From Neckera pumila (lineage: Eukaryota > Streptophyta > Bryopsida > Hypnales > Neckeraceae): a stretch of DNA of 64,000 nucleotides. The notes under the pieces are model-generated. The model worked only from the letters and a program-made list of their open reading frames with translations, searched no databases and was not told the DNA's origin. Where the stretch lies: NCBI GenBank assembly GCA_963969595.1, contig OZ018417.1:18912501-18976500 (forward strand). The letters are read 5' to 3'. The position numbers were made by a program, and so were the translations under genes. Positions 34,479-45,180 of the stretch are shown here, piece after piece (positions within the stretch are counted from its first letter, which is position 1; each line of letters starts with the position of its first letter).

Positions 34479-36560
34479 CTATTTTGAAGACAAATCTTCT
34501 TTTCCTGCAAGTGAAGTAGATAACAAAGACATTGCAGCCTCTACATTAGGAAGTGTGAGCTGTATAGTGCAATTAGTGAGATTGCCATGAAAGACGGTGC
34601 TTCCAATGGTCCGTGAATCTACTACATTATAAACTGGTTGTTGAAGAGCTTCGTGACTCTGCATGAGTGTATGGACTTCAGAAAGCACATCATTATCAGA
34701 CCAAAAGTCATCTTCTGAGAAATGATCTTTATTCACTAATTTTTTCCCTATAGAAACAACAAGCGCTTGAGAGACTCCTTCTGCAGATTCTGTCACTTGT
34801 ACACTTGACTTAATAGGTAGTACAACAAATTGGTCCAAATTGGCCTGGGGATTATCAAAACTTGTAGTGCCAATACTTGTAATCAATTGTGGAATATCAG
34901 AACTCAAAGCGCCGATATTTGTAATCCATGGCGTTGTGAAGCCTTGCAGTTGCTTATATCGGGTTTGTTCATAACAAAGTGCCGCTTCCCAAGACACATC
35001 GCCGCCTGTACCCAGCACAGCACTTGCCACATTTTGTAGCGCTCTCATTACAATACGATCGTTATCAACGTCATAGCGCATGTAACCTTCACGCAAGGTA
35101 TGGCCAGTCATACGCATGCCAACTTCTGGTAGTACGCCCATTGCATTGAAGTGGCAAATGGTAGTTACACGCGTGCTTTTGTTTGAGTAGTTACCTTGTG
35201 CACATCCGGGAAGCGTTGGGACCATAAACTTCAACCACTTACCAATCTGCTTGACACCTACACGCCTTTTAGCATACCAAACGCCAGGCTCTTTGAGATT
35301 GATGCCGTCTATGGCTCTTAAAAAAAAAAGATCAGGTGCAGGGGGATCACTACTTGTCCATTTAGGAAGATGCGAAATGTAGGTCTCAAAAGTCTCTACT
35401 AAATCAACGTGATTGCAAATTACAAAGCGTCTCATCTTCTCTGGTTGGCAATGAAGAAGATCAACTTTGTGATTCTTGCTTTTCCGTTCATCAAACTTGA
35501 TATACTTCCCGTTAATCTGGTCTTCACTAATCAAGAAGTCACAGCCACAAATATTGTAGACTCTCTGTCTGGGCTCTGACACAGAAGTTGTGGATGACAT
35601 AATAAGCCACCCGAAGACAGCAGCTTCTTCGATCGGTCATGGACATCATTGGTGATGCAAGCAACTGCTGTCCCATTTCGTAAGTTAAAGGTGTTGTTAC
35701 CTTTTTCTTTCAACCGACGCCTGATCTCAATGACCGCTTGACAGATATGAGACAAGAAATCACAACCTTTTTGAAACAGACATCCTCCAATATGTTGAAC
35801 TTTTTGGCTCTTTCCTTAGTGTGGATAGAATTGGCCTCAAGCTTCCCTCTTATAATGCAACCAATTGCTCGCAGTAAAGTCACTAAAGTCTCTCCAGGAT
35901 ATAGTTTTCCATCAGTTTGCTGCACTTGAAGCAAAATTTCTGAAAGAAGTTCTACAAGCTCTCCTAGCTTGTGTGCAAATATTTCTTTGATAGAAGCCAT
36001 ACAGACGTTTGGTTTAAGCTTGCGCCAATTCTCAAACCAATTATGCCCCCAACGCTCCATGTACAAAGATTTTTGGAGACCTCCTTTCTCGAGTTCTTCA
36101 ATCTCCTCCAAATCAAGTTGTCGAAAACCTTGTTTCAAAAGCGACATTTCCCTCTCCTCTCTTGCTGAATTGTGAGTTGCTGCAAATCCTGCAATAGCTG
36201 AACTTTGCCGATCCTCTGCAGTAGATACTTGTAGGAACAAATCTTGAGCACAATTACTGAAGTCCCTTGTACCATTCAATAGCCATTCAGGATCACCTGT
36301 GTTTGGATCAAAATCCATAATCTCCTCCAATGGAACAAAATCGACAAAAGAAGCATCAAGAAAAAAAGGAGCATCAATAATGCTGAACAAATTTTCTGGC
36401 GCAGGATTGGGCGCAGGATCGTCATAGGAAGCAATACCGAAATCAGATTGATACGCATGAAAAGTTGGATCCAATTCATCATCGTCATCCTATCGATCAC
36501 CAATAATTGGAGCAGCAACATCAACAAGATTTGAAATGCCAACCTAATCTAACTTCGGAC
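34479..36560 (-). pseudogene. Crypton-type tyrosine-recombinase-like (DUF3504) pseudogene
   Basis: Minus strand. The first block (36474-35760) has an acidic start, then the helical part with WGHNWFENWRKLKP and TDGKLYPGETLVTLLRAIG, as in the N-terminal arm of ZMYM/QRICH1-like DUF3504 proteins. The second block (35600-34479) has NGKYIKFDERKSKNHKVDLL, PDLFFLRAIDG, GVWYAKRRVGVKQIGKWLKF, then the catalytic-core-like YSNKSTRVTTICHFNAMGV, RMTGHTLREG and YMRYD. In recombinase terms the H-x-x-R box reads K-S-T-R (His lost), the next His (TGH) is kept, and a Tyr follows. The frame shifts near 35745, and stops precede the acidic start (about 36490 and 36540). A Ser/Thr-rich tail follows. Dead copy; assignment is from recalled motif order, with no database search. 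Confidence 0.6.
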
Positions 36561-36711
36561 TTGACGCCGATTGCAGTTTTTTGTTCGAAATGTCACTCAA
36601 GACACCACGGGCAGCCATCCAATCGAAATAAAAAAAAACCGCACAACAATACTAAAAGACAACTGGAGAACCGAATTAGTCACTACGGCTATTAGAACAA
36701 GTTGGTTTCCT

Positions 36712-36831
36712 TTTGCACCATTGGCATGCACGTCGACGAGTTTCAGGTGGACAAGGAGAAGACCGAAGCCAAGATCCGCGACGCAGTCATGAAGGCGAAA
36801 GAGGAGGATGGAGCCAAGGGGGTGAATCTCA
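36712..36831 (+). pseudogene. Short exon-like fragment, perhaps a family-1 glycosyltransferase C-terminus
   Basis: GC-richer than its surroundings. It reads IGMHVDEFQVDKEKTEAKIR, then DAVMKAKEEDGAKGVNLR. This resembles the linker and last helix of plant UDP-glycosyltransferases (a V-x-KE-x-IE-x-x-IR-x-VM pattern). No PSPG box or upstream exon is present. It stops 16 codons on. The identity is weak. Confidence 0.3.
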
Positions 36832-37005
36832 GGTGCATAATCGAGTTTGGCTTCTATCGAGTGCTATAGCTGATAACTTGCATTCAACAAATTCAAAAAC
36901 AAAATTGAGCACGCTAAAAAGATGACGGTGTACATACAGAGTAATATACAGCGATACATACGTACGATCAAATTACACTCCAAGTACTTTTAACGCTAGT
37001 AAACG

Positions 37006-37105
37006 GGCTGCATGCTGCTGATTCTGTAGCAGCACGTGGTCTCAGGTCTCGCCCTTTGGGCTCGCCCAGTGCCGCTTGCTGCTGCAGAATCAGCAGCATG
37101 CAGCC
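37006..37105. repeat. GC-rich 100-nt hairpin with 29-bp arms
   Basis: GGCTGCATGCTGCTGATTCT at 37006 pairs with the arm ending AGAATCAGCAGCATGCAGCC at 37105. There is one mismatch in 29 positions, and the loop is 42 nt. It stands out against AT-rich flanks. It could be a small foldback element or a transcribed hairpin. Confidence 0.85.
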
Positions 37106-37699
37106 TTTTCTCTAGTACAAAGATGGTGTCGCCACCAGCAGAAATGGATTCATGGAAGTCTCCATCGATTCAACCTGGTTCCCTCCTGGCAGGATTCCAA
37201 TTCCTTGGGGTTTTTGAAGTCTTCAGGTTTGTAGAGCGTCTTTGTACCTGCTTCTATACAAGATCAATACTTCTGCTTCTCACACGATGGTCGTCTTCTC
37301 TCCTGCCTGCCACGACTGATACTGTCCACTAAAACTTAGGATCGAAGCAGGTGACAAAGATCCTCAATAGGAGGACTATTGACGTACCAATTAGCAAACG
37401 TGCAAGAGGATCATGGAGTGCAATTTGATCTCCATCACTTGCCAGGGGCTTAATATTCTAGTGTTGTAGCAAGTGTGACGTGACACTGGCATGAGCTTGG
37501 CATGATGTTGGTCTACATTTTGAAAACCAAGGTCCAAAATAACTGTCATAAAAAGTAATGAATTTGTATTGAAATGAGTTGAGTGTTGAAAAAAAGGTCC
37601 CAAAGTGTGTCCTACAGAGTGCTAATTGAGGTATCGAATCAAGTGTCTCTATTTATTATTTGAGCTGGGCTAATGGTTCACAAGAAGAAGGTGCTGACG

Positions 37700-40560
37700 A
37701 GTTACTCAAAAGAGTCACTTGTGAGAATTCCAATGAATGGTAGAGTCCCAAAGGCTTAGTTTCTGGTAAGAAAGGCATTGATATAGAGGTGCCAACGCAA
37801 ATAATTCCCCATAATGTGTCCTATCTCTTGTAAGATTCCATTCACTTGTGCCATGGGCGGTCAAGCTTTTGGATTGGAAAGGCAACATATGAGGCCCAAA
37901 CAAAGGAGATTAACAATCATTGATGTAACTATATTGCTTTGATTCACACCATGAGAATCTTGAGATGAAGGAAGAGAACCAAAAGTCTCAAATAGCCTTG
38001 GATCTACCACACTCATCAATGCTCCAGCCTCATGAGCTTGCCAAACTGTGTACAACAACACAAGATCCTTGGGCTCCATTGCCTACATGTCCAAAGGACG
38101 TCTTCCACACACCACATCCAACAACAAGATGCCAAAACTGAAGACATCTAACTCCTTGGTTGCTTTGTCAGTGTAGGGTATTTCTAGAGCTATGTAGCTA
38201 AGAGGGGTGAATGCAAGAAACACTTGTACTGTTTGTTGCGTTTTCACTAATTGATGCTTTTTTTTCTGGAGTACTTTAAACATAGAAAAATAATTTTTAA
38301 TTTTTTTTTAAAATATGGCCAATGCATATACCTTTGAGATGAAGAAACCCTGGGAAGGAAAAGCATAGAAAAATTCTCTAAGTGGGAGAACTAGAAAGTG
38401 CCAAATCTCAAGAAAATAGACACTTTGATGCTTTAATTAGTTAAAAATAGTAAAATAAATCAAATAAATTAAATAAAAAATTTCCATTTGCAACAGCTCT
38501 ATGGAGATGGTCATTCACCAAAAAACCACCAAAATAATGTTTTATGTGTTTCAAAATGCAAGCAAAAAGAAGCTCACTTTGTAGACTTCTACACTATACA
38601 AAATTAACTTTTTTTTTAAATCCCTCTCTTGGAGAGCTAGAAGTCTACTAGAAGACCATCTCATCCAAATTTCAGCTCCAAATTCAATTTTTTGGGTACT
38701 AAATAGTACTTAAAACCTCCAAATTGAAATTTGTGACATAAAATTGGGGGCTGTTTTTATTTATTAAAACATTTTTAAAAATTGCCAAAAAATTAAGCAA
38801 GGTGTATAGTGTTCATGACACCCTCCCTATAAATCTTTAGTCATTTGGATTCAATACGCAAAAGTTATACCTAAAAAACAAATCAGCATGCAAGATGTGA
38901 CAAAAAATAGTACAAGTGTTTCTTGCATTCACCCAGAGTCCAAACTGCCAGAGTGGTTTTGTTTGACTTGTGATGATCCACCAAGTGAACAAGTCCAAAG
39001 TCTCCTAGCTAAGCTTCAAAATCGCATACAAAAGCACATTGCTTGACTTGATGTCTAGATGCAAAATGCATTTCAGACAATCTTCATGCAAGTATTCCAA
39101 AGTTGCCCCCACCCCTTCCAGAATGCAATGTCGTATTTCTAGCGACAATACGTGAGGTTGGAAACGGCTGCGCTTCTTGTGAAGCCACGCATCGAGGCTT
39201 CCGTTGGGCAGGTAGTCGTAAACCAACAACAGTCGACCTTTCTCTTGACATGAGCCCTGCAATTGCACCACGTTCCGATGTAGAAGTTGGCGGAGACTCG
39301 ACACTTCGGCATGGAAAACGGCCTTGGCCTGCTCCGAATCCGAGAAGTTGATAGGTTTCACAGCAATCCAAGTGCCCCCTTCCAAAGAGCCTCGATGAAC
39401 AGATCCTGATCCACCACTTCCCAGCAGATTGCTTGTGGGAAAATTCGAAGTGGCCCTCCGCAGTTCAGCATGCCATATGAGAACACATGCGGGCCAGCCC
39501 CAGCATCACGGATCGATGGATCTGTATCCGTAGTGCTCTCGGAAGGACCCGGCAAGGAAAGAGATCGTCCTGAGCATCACCAGTGTCGCCACCGATCCCA
39601 AGACGGCGATCAGGATCCCCACATCTGTCCTCGTCTTGGATAATTGGAGGACCCTGAGGAAGGAAGGGTCGGTCGACTCTGGAAACCCACTAATGAAGAA
39701 TCTCCAGGACAAGAGCTCATGCTCTCTGAAATGGTTAGTGCCAGAGTCTCCCCAATACTTAAGGTGCACCTCATCTCCGAGATCCTTGGCCAGGTTGTAA
39801 TTTGGGATGCGCAGTAGAGGTTGCAGGGGCTTCATCACGGTCGGCTCGGAACCATTGCCAGGCGCACTTCCAGAGTCTTGGAGGAGCTCGTGAAGTCCAT
39901 CCAAGCCATGAAAGATCTCGCTTTGGAGAAGTACGAGCAGTGGGTGCGATTTTGGCCACAGAGATTGTGTGAATATTTGGGCTTCCCCATCTCGTAGTCG
40001 TAGTTTTTAACGATCTGGATGTAATTGTTGCGGAGGACATCGCGAAAGGGAGCACACTCCGTGTTAAATATTAAGCCAAATCCGTCGGGACTGAAGATCC
40101 CGGTTTCATTTCGGACTCCGATGCAACTGTTAAAATTACCGACTAGGAAAGCACTGATTTGCTTTGAGAGCGGGCTCCTGACGATCTGGCTAAACATTGT
40201 GAAGGCGAATGCGGTCCCGGACGTGGGATTCTCACTGGCATCCCAAGTCTCCCCGTAAGTGGTGAAAGAAAAGGAGAAGGGCGTGTTGAAAGAAGCCACT
40301 CGTCTGGTGGCCACCTCCTGAAGGTGCAATCCTTACTCATGGATCAACCCCCCGCAACTGCCGGTCGTCTGCTTCCTGGCGTGGGCGTTGAAGATGTGCG
40401 ATTGTATTCGGCGTCTCCAAAGACGATGAGGTGGTCGTCTTCCGGGAAGTACGCAAACTTGATGTCGATGCCTTCACTGCCATCTGCGAGATGCAACTCG
40501 GCAAAGAAGAGGATGAGACTACACAGAAGCGTGTCATAGTGAACACTCTTCATCTGGAAA
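37700..40560 (-). pseudogene. L-type lectin receptor-like kinase (LecRK) pseudogene
   Basis: Minus strand. The signal peptide region starts MKSVHYDTLLCSLILFFAE (about 40552), followed by a legume-lectin domain (FNTPFSFSFTTYG, PDGFGLIFNTE, MDFTSSSKTLEVRL), a transmembrane helix (about 39600-39540), then the kinase: GGTWIAVKPINF (VAIK-type Lys), VQLQGSCQEKGRLLLVYDYL, ILHLDIKSSNVLL (HRD changed to HLD), LGDFGLVHLVDHHKSN, SYIALEIPYTDKATKELDV and SFGILLLDVVCGRRPLD. Breaks: a one-base frameshift after LEVRL (about 39859), frameshifts before and after the transmembrane region, a TAG just before LGDFG (about 39018), a 730-bp insertion between TL and SYIALE, and a stop after CCLSNPKA (about 37861). 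No active receptor can be made. Confidence 0.85.
38205..38934. mobile_element. 730-bp inverted-repeat element inserted in the kinase pseudogene
   Basis: The first and last 25 bp are perfect inverted repeats (GGGTGAATGCAAGAAACACT at the left, 38205). The four bases AGAG lie on both outer sides (38201-38204 and 38935-38938). Removing the element and one AGAG rejoins the kinase reading frame at TL-SYIALE. The interior is AT-rich with no ORF. A non-autonomous DNA transposon with a 4-bp target duplication; superfamily not assigned. Confidence 0.9.
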
Positions 40561-40840
40561 CCAATTGGAATTTGCTCAAAGGGACACAATCTTCTCATGT
40601 AGACAAAACTCCGCAAACAAGATGATGAGACTAGCACATAGAATCGTGTTTTAGTGAACATTCTTCATCTGGAAACCGATTGCAATCTCCTCAAAGGGGC
40701 ACAATCTTCTCATTGAGACCCAAATCGGCAAAGAATAGGGTAATAAGACTACAGACAATAGTTTCATAGTGGACACTCTTCATCCGTAAACCAATTGCAA
40801 TCTGCTCAAAGGAACACGATCCTCTCACGTAACCTACTGC
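40498..40840 (-). repeat. Threefold tandem repeat (112-115 bp) over the LecRK start and signal-peptide region
   Basis: Units begin TCSGCAAASAA at 40498, 40610 and 40725. On the minus strand each unit holds an ATG-Lys-(Ser/Asn)-Val-His start and a hydrophobic stretch. Unit 1 is the one joined to the lectin domain. Unit 2 has a stop after MKNVH, and unit 3 starts MKSVHYETIV. Confidence 0.75.
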
Positions 40841-41414
40841 CTAGCTGATTCTTGTTGCCTAACGATTCAACTCTGGGGTAGTAGGGACGTAGGGACCTTG
40901 CTTCGCACAGCTTGCTTTTAAATGGAGATTTACATCGAGCAGCTAGCGTGCAGTGGTCGAACCGTTGGTGTTGGTGTTCTGTGCAAGCGAGTTTCTCTGT
41001 CTCTGAGTAACTATTTCCAGATAGTCAGTAGGCTTAGCACCCTCCCAAGAGTCATGCTTTTGTGCTCGGGAACTCATAATTCAACGACATTGAATGAACC
41101 GCGAGCAGGAATCTCTTTGAATGCAAGTCAATACCTCCTGCATCACCTTACAGTGGAAATCCTCCTTTACAAGGTCAACAATCAACCCTTACACTAATAG
41201 GCCTGCCCAACGGCAAGTCATGCTCGATCACACCAGATGATTGCAAAATTGAAGGCCCACCAAGTGGATTGAAAGAGATGAAACAGAGGTTGGTATAAGA
41301 GACGGGACCAAATTAATACATGGCCGGTTCCATTGCCCTGCCATTAATTTTAGATACCGTATTTGGATTGCGAACACTCTGGTGTCGATTAGACTGACGT
41401 ATGTAACTCAGAAT
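40841..41414. other. Interval between the lectin-kinase and LRR remnants
   Basis: No supported gene. It may include the old promoter of the lectin kinase on the minus strand. Confidence 0.4.
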
Positions 41415-41805
41415 TGAAGGTAATTAAGGGGCTTGTGCAGGTGCTGGGCATATCATCCAATCAGTTCCAACCCAACCTACCAGGAGAGAACTTCCATAAC
41501 TGTACGGCACAACCTCCGAATTCTCAATGCTACACGGTGTACCTTTGTAGGGGAATTTCCGGAGGAACTATACATGGAGCTGCCGACACCTTGAAGTGCT
41601 AGACATTGCCAACAACGAATTTACTGGAAAATTAAATGGTACCCTGGAAGAGTCAAATCTCAAGCCTGATGCCCAATGTCACAAAGATCGACTTCTCCGC
41701 AAATCTTTTCACAGGACCGATGTCAACGCTCTTGAATTCCCTTGACTGCTCTAAAATCACTCACCTCGACCTCTCCTTCAACAGCTTCTTAAGCTCCATG
41801 GAAGG
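41415..41805 (+). pseudogene. Leucine-rich-repeat (receptor-type) fragment
   Basis: Plant-type extracellular LRR phrases occur in three frames: VLGISSNQFQPNLPGE, then EFPEELYMELPT, then LEVLDIANNEFTGKLNG, then VTKIDFSANLFTGPMSTLL and KITHLDLSFNSFLSS. The LxxLxLxxNxFxGxxP pattern is that of LRR-RLK or LRR-RLP ectodomains. Frame changes near 41575 and 41660 and no start or kinase show decay. About four repeats survive. Confidence 0.65.
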
Positions 41806-44800
41806 AACGACTACAGGTCGATTGCATTTTATTTATTAGATAACCAATTCAATTCACAGGGGGCTTCTTGTGCAAAATATTTCCTTGTGTAAGTCTCAGT
41901 TTTTAACTTCCTACCAATGTTCAAAATAAGATGTACATCTGTCCAGATCACCTTCTTCGAATTAAAGTAAAGGTTAACTTGTTCCTGGGCAGATGTTGCA
42001 AGGAAACTAAATAGCCCTCTAAAAACATACAGATACTGTGCAGAGAATTCACTATGAGACTCTGGTGTCACTAGTAAGGAACGCTGACACAGTCTTCAGT
42101 GAAATCCACATCTTCAGAAATTTTCCGGGTTGGTGTTGCTCCCTCATGAACCTGCCGGAGTAGTGTCTGTAGTCAAAAATGAAGATATTAACCAAGGAGA
42201 ACATAAAGTGACGCAACAACCCCTAAACCTCAATTGGCTACTCTTGCGTTTTCAACAGTTTACAATGCTCGGGTTGACAACTTTTTGGCGACTAGAAATT
42301 ATGAAGATGTGTTGCTTGAATGTCGGCTTCTTCTTCTTCAATTTTGGGTGCCATGTCTGCCTGTTATTGATTGATGCAAGTCCAACTCTACCTAAGGAAA
42401 AAACATGTAAGTGAGCAACTGAGAATATAAAAGTTGTGTGCATTCGATACATAAGAAGACCAGCACAGAGATAAAGAACCTCAATCTAGATTGCACCAAC
42501 TCGCAACAGAATCACATGCACAATAACTCACTGAGACAAGTGAAGCAACCAAGTCTAGATTGGCCGCCAAGCTTCTTGTCAAAGTTGTTGCACCTCGATC
42601 ATCATGCTGAAGCTGCCCTTCAAGAGTCCGGAGGCGAGCACTATTCAAAAGTTGGATGCCAACTAGCTTAACTCATTGAAGAAATCACTTGACTGCAAGT
42701 AATGGAAGCAAACTCTTAGAAGAAGTGGAGATGCACAATTACACACACCTCCTGCATTTTTGGGTTGCTTAATGACGGAGCCACATCCCCTTGTAGCGGT
42801 GCCAAGTGAGCGATCCAATCTCGATCTGAGGGGCGAGATGGCAAATCACGAAGGAGCCTTGGCGCTTGACGAAGGGACCTATGTACGAGGCATCATGCAA
42901 TTGACAAGTTTGAAAGACTTGGCATGCCAACGTGCGAGATATGTCAAGGCAAGCTCTCGCTGTAGAGTGAAATGTAGGGCTGAACAAGTGATTTCAAGTG
43001 ATATTGCCATTTTTTACCCTTGAATTTTCTATACTAGTTTTTTCACCTTACCTCGTAGTACAGTATCGCTTTTCTAAAATCTGAATAACACGCGGTTAAA
43101 TTTGAAATCAATTGTAACACATTTAGTAGCGTTTTTGGCAACTTGAGCTAATTATGAAAATCACATTACGGAATACTGCTAATATCTGAGGAGCAAAACT
43201 GCGCTAAGTTTCATGCCAAGGTCACACAGGCCTTGGGGACGGACTGCCTCACAGTGTAAGTAAGTCACTGCAGGTCAAATCTGTTTCTGATAATTAGAGG
43301 ACAAGAACACAATTTCAACGCTACTTTGCAAGGGATTAGTTTGATCTTGGCATGATCTCTGAACAAGAATTCAAGCTCTTTTAAAAAATTGTGAACATCA
43401 TCTATTAGGATTGGTTTAGATTTACAATTGAGGCTGCTCGCCCCACAAACTAGCAGAGCCCTGGAATGATGCGAAAGTTTAACCCCACAAGGATGAAGGA
43501 TTTGAGGTTTGAAAAGGATCACTTCAATTGGTCGTATTGTAAAAACATTTAAATTTGGATGAGGCCATATTTGTGTCACCTGAATTAATGAAGAGCCATA
43601 TCCGTGTTGGTCATAAAATCAACCAAATTGAACAAAAAGAAATTTCACAAATGACATATACAAACTGGATCAAAACAAAGAGAAAATTGGACATCTTGGT
43701 CGGACTTTACAGGTTAAGCATTTTGACTTTACTAGGAATGACCTTCATTTTCTCAATCTCCTGCAACTTCATAATTCGGCATTGGTGTTGCAATTAACCC
43801 TTACAGCGGACAATTCATGTCCGCTCCTGGTTAAACTTCATTAGTTTTCTACATTAGAATTCACATTTCAAAATTTGATATTTTTCTAACGTAGTAATAC
43901 TTTATATATCTGAAATTGGTCTTCGTTTTTTCATAATTAAAAACATGAAACGAAATGAATCTTTAAAATATTTTTTTGCTTCAATGAAACTTTCCAGCCA
44001 AATAAATAAGGCCAGGTTCTTCATAGCTGACTCAAGAATGTGTAAAAACGTCATCCCCTTGTGTCGGTGCATAACCCCAGCAAGAGCCAATTGGCCAGGC
44101 GTGCACACGTCATTCTTGCGGCCAGTGCTGCTCTTCGCTCTCAGAGAATTGTACTGACAGAAATTCTCTGAGAGAAAGTACGCATAAAATTGACACTTTT
44201 TTATGATATAGAAAATGTTCACATGATTTTTTAAGGATTGGCTGAATCAATTATGTGCATCATGAATTCTAGTATTTGTGCACAAAAAACTGAATCTAAA
44301 AATGCATCATGTGGCTTTAATATACAAATTGAATGCATTGTCCTTTTCGACAAATATTTCAAATGCAAGAGCATTGAGATGTAACAATGGTTTATGTTGC
44401 AACCTATACTCTCTCTAAAATGGTTGATGCAATTCCATGCTCTCAATTTTGAAAAAAATATACTTCAATATCATGAGACTCAATTTCATTTGCTTGTTTG
44501 TCAATACCAGTTGTGAATATTTTAAATTCTATAAATGTCAACTTCCTTCAACTTTTGTGTACAACAATCTGAAATGGTGCATACCAACATGCCAAGGCAC
44601 AAAAAGTTTTTTTGGGTTCTAACAAATAGACAAATATAAAGTGATTTCAAATCATGGCACTCAAAACCAAGTTTTAGACATGACTAAATTTGAATTTAAT
44701 TTTCTTTCACATCACAACTAATTTTTTTTGGAAACTTCTATAGTATTGTGTTACATGTTGCATATTACAACTTTCGTGTATACACTTTGGGACTTTGTCT

Positions 44801-44934
44801 ATGGATACTTATAATATAGCTGTTTGAATGAAAAAGTTTGAAGTCCATACTTAGTTTTGGCAGTCATTGAATTTGAACAAAGTTATAATCTATATGTGTT
44901 ACAAAACAAGAAACTTATTGTAGAACAAACTAAA
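41806..44934. other. Gene-free interval
   Basis: AT-rich with scattered short open frames that lack motifs. One perfect hairpin (CTCTCAGAGAATT / AATTCTCTGAGAG, 13-bp arms, 11-nt loop) lies at 44138-44174. Nothing else can be supported. Confidence 0.45.
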
Positions 44935-45180
44935 GATATCTCTAAACTACAATAGGTACCTTCAAAATTACCCTTGACCTAAAACCACCATCTTCAATCT
45001 GTGTACATCTCCAAAATCAATTATATGTACCTTTGTGGAAGAAACATTTTTAAAACCAAACTTTGACCCTTCATAACTTTTGCATATTGTATCCATCCGT
45101 TCTTTGGTGCATTGAAACCTCCTTTCACTTGCCAACAAGACAATACGAAACTTTGACCAGTTTAATGATAGTAACTAACT
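44935..45180 (+). repeat. Dispersed repeat, copy 2 (first copy at 17195-17450)
   Basis: See 17195-17450: same order of blocks, same orientation, considerable divergence. Confidence 0.6.

Noticed and set aside
36276..36542. Leucine/methionine-rich open frame on the minus strand
   Set aside because: It overlaps the acidic start of the recombinase-like pseudogene in another frame. The hydrophobic look comes from reading GAT/GAA-rich codons out of frame.
37110..37332. Possible exon (MVSPPAEMDSWKSPS...) resembling a peptide/nitrate transporter segment
   Set aside because: The likeness to NPF proteins is only a few residues around FLGVFEVF. No neighbouring exon supports it.
42760..43023. Open frame with a conventional start (87 codons)
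   Set aside because: No family motif and no exon partners. Composition is similar to the flanks.
44138..44174. Perfect 13-bp-arm hairpin as a transcription terminator
   Set aside because: Hairpin terminators are bacterial. No gene ends here and the setting is eukaryotic intergenic DNA.
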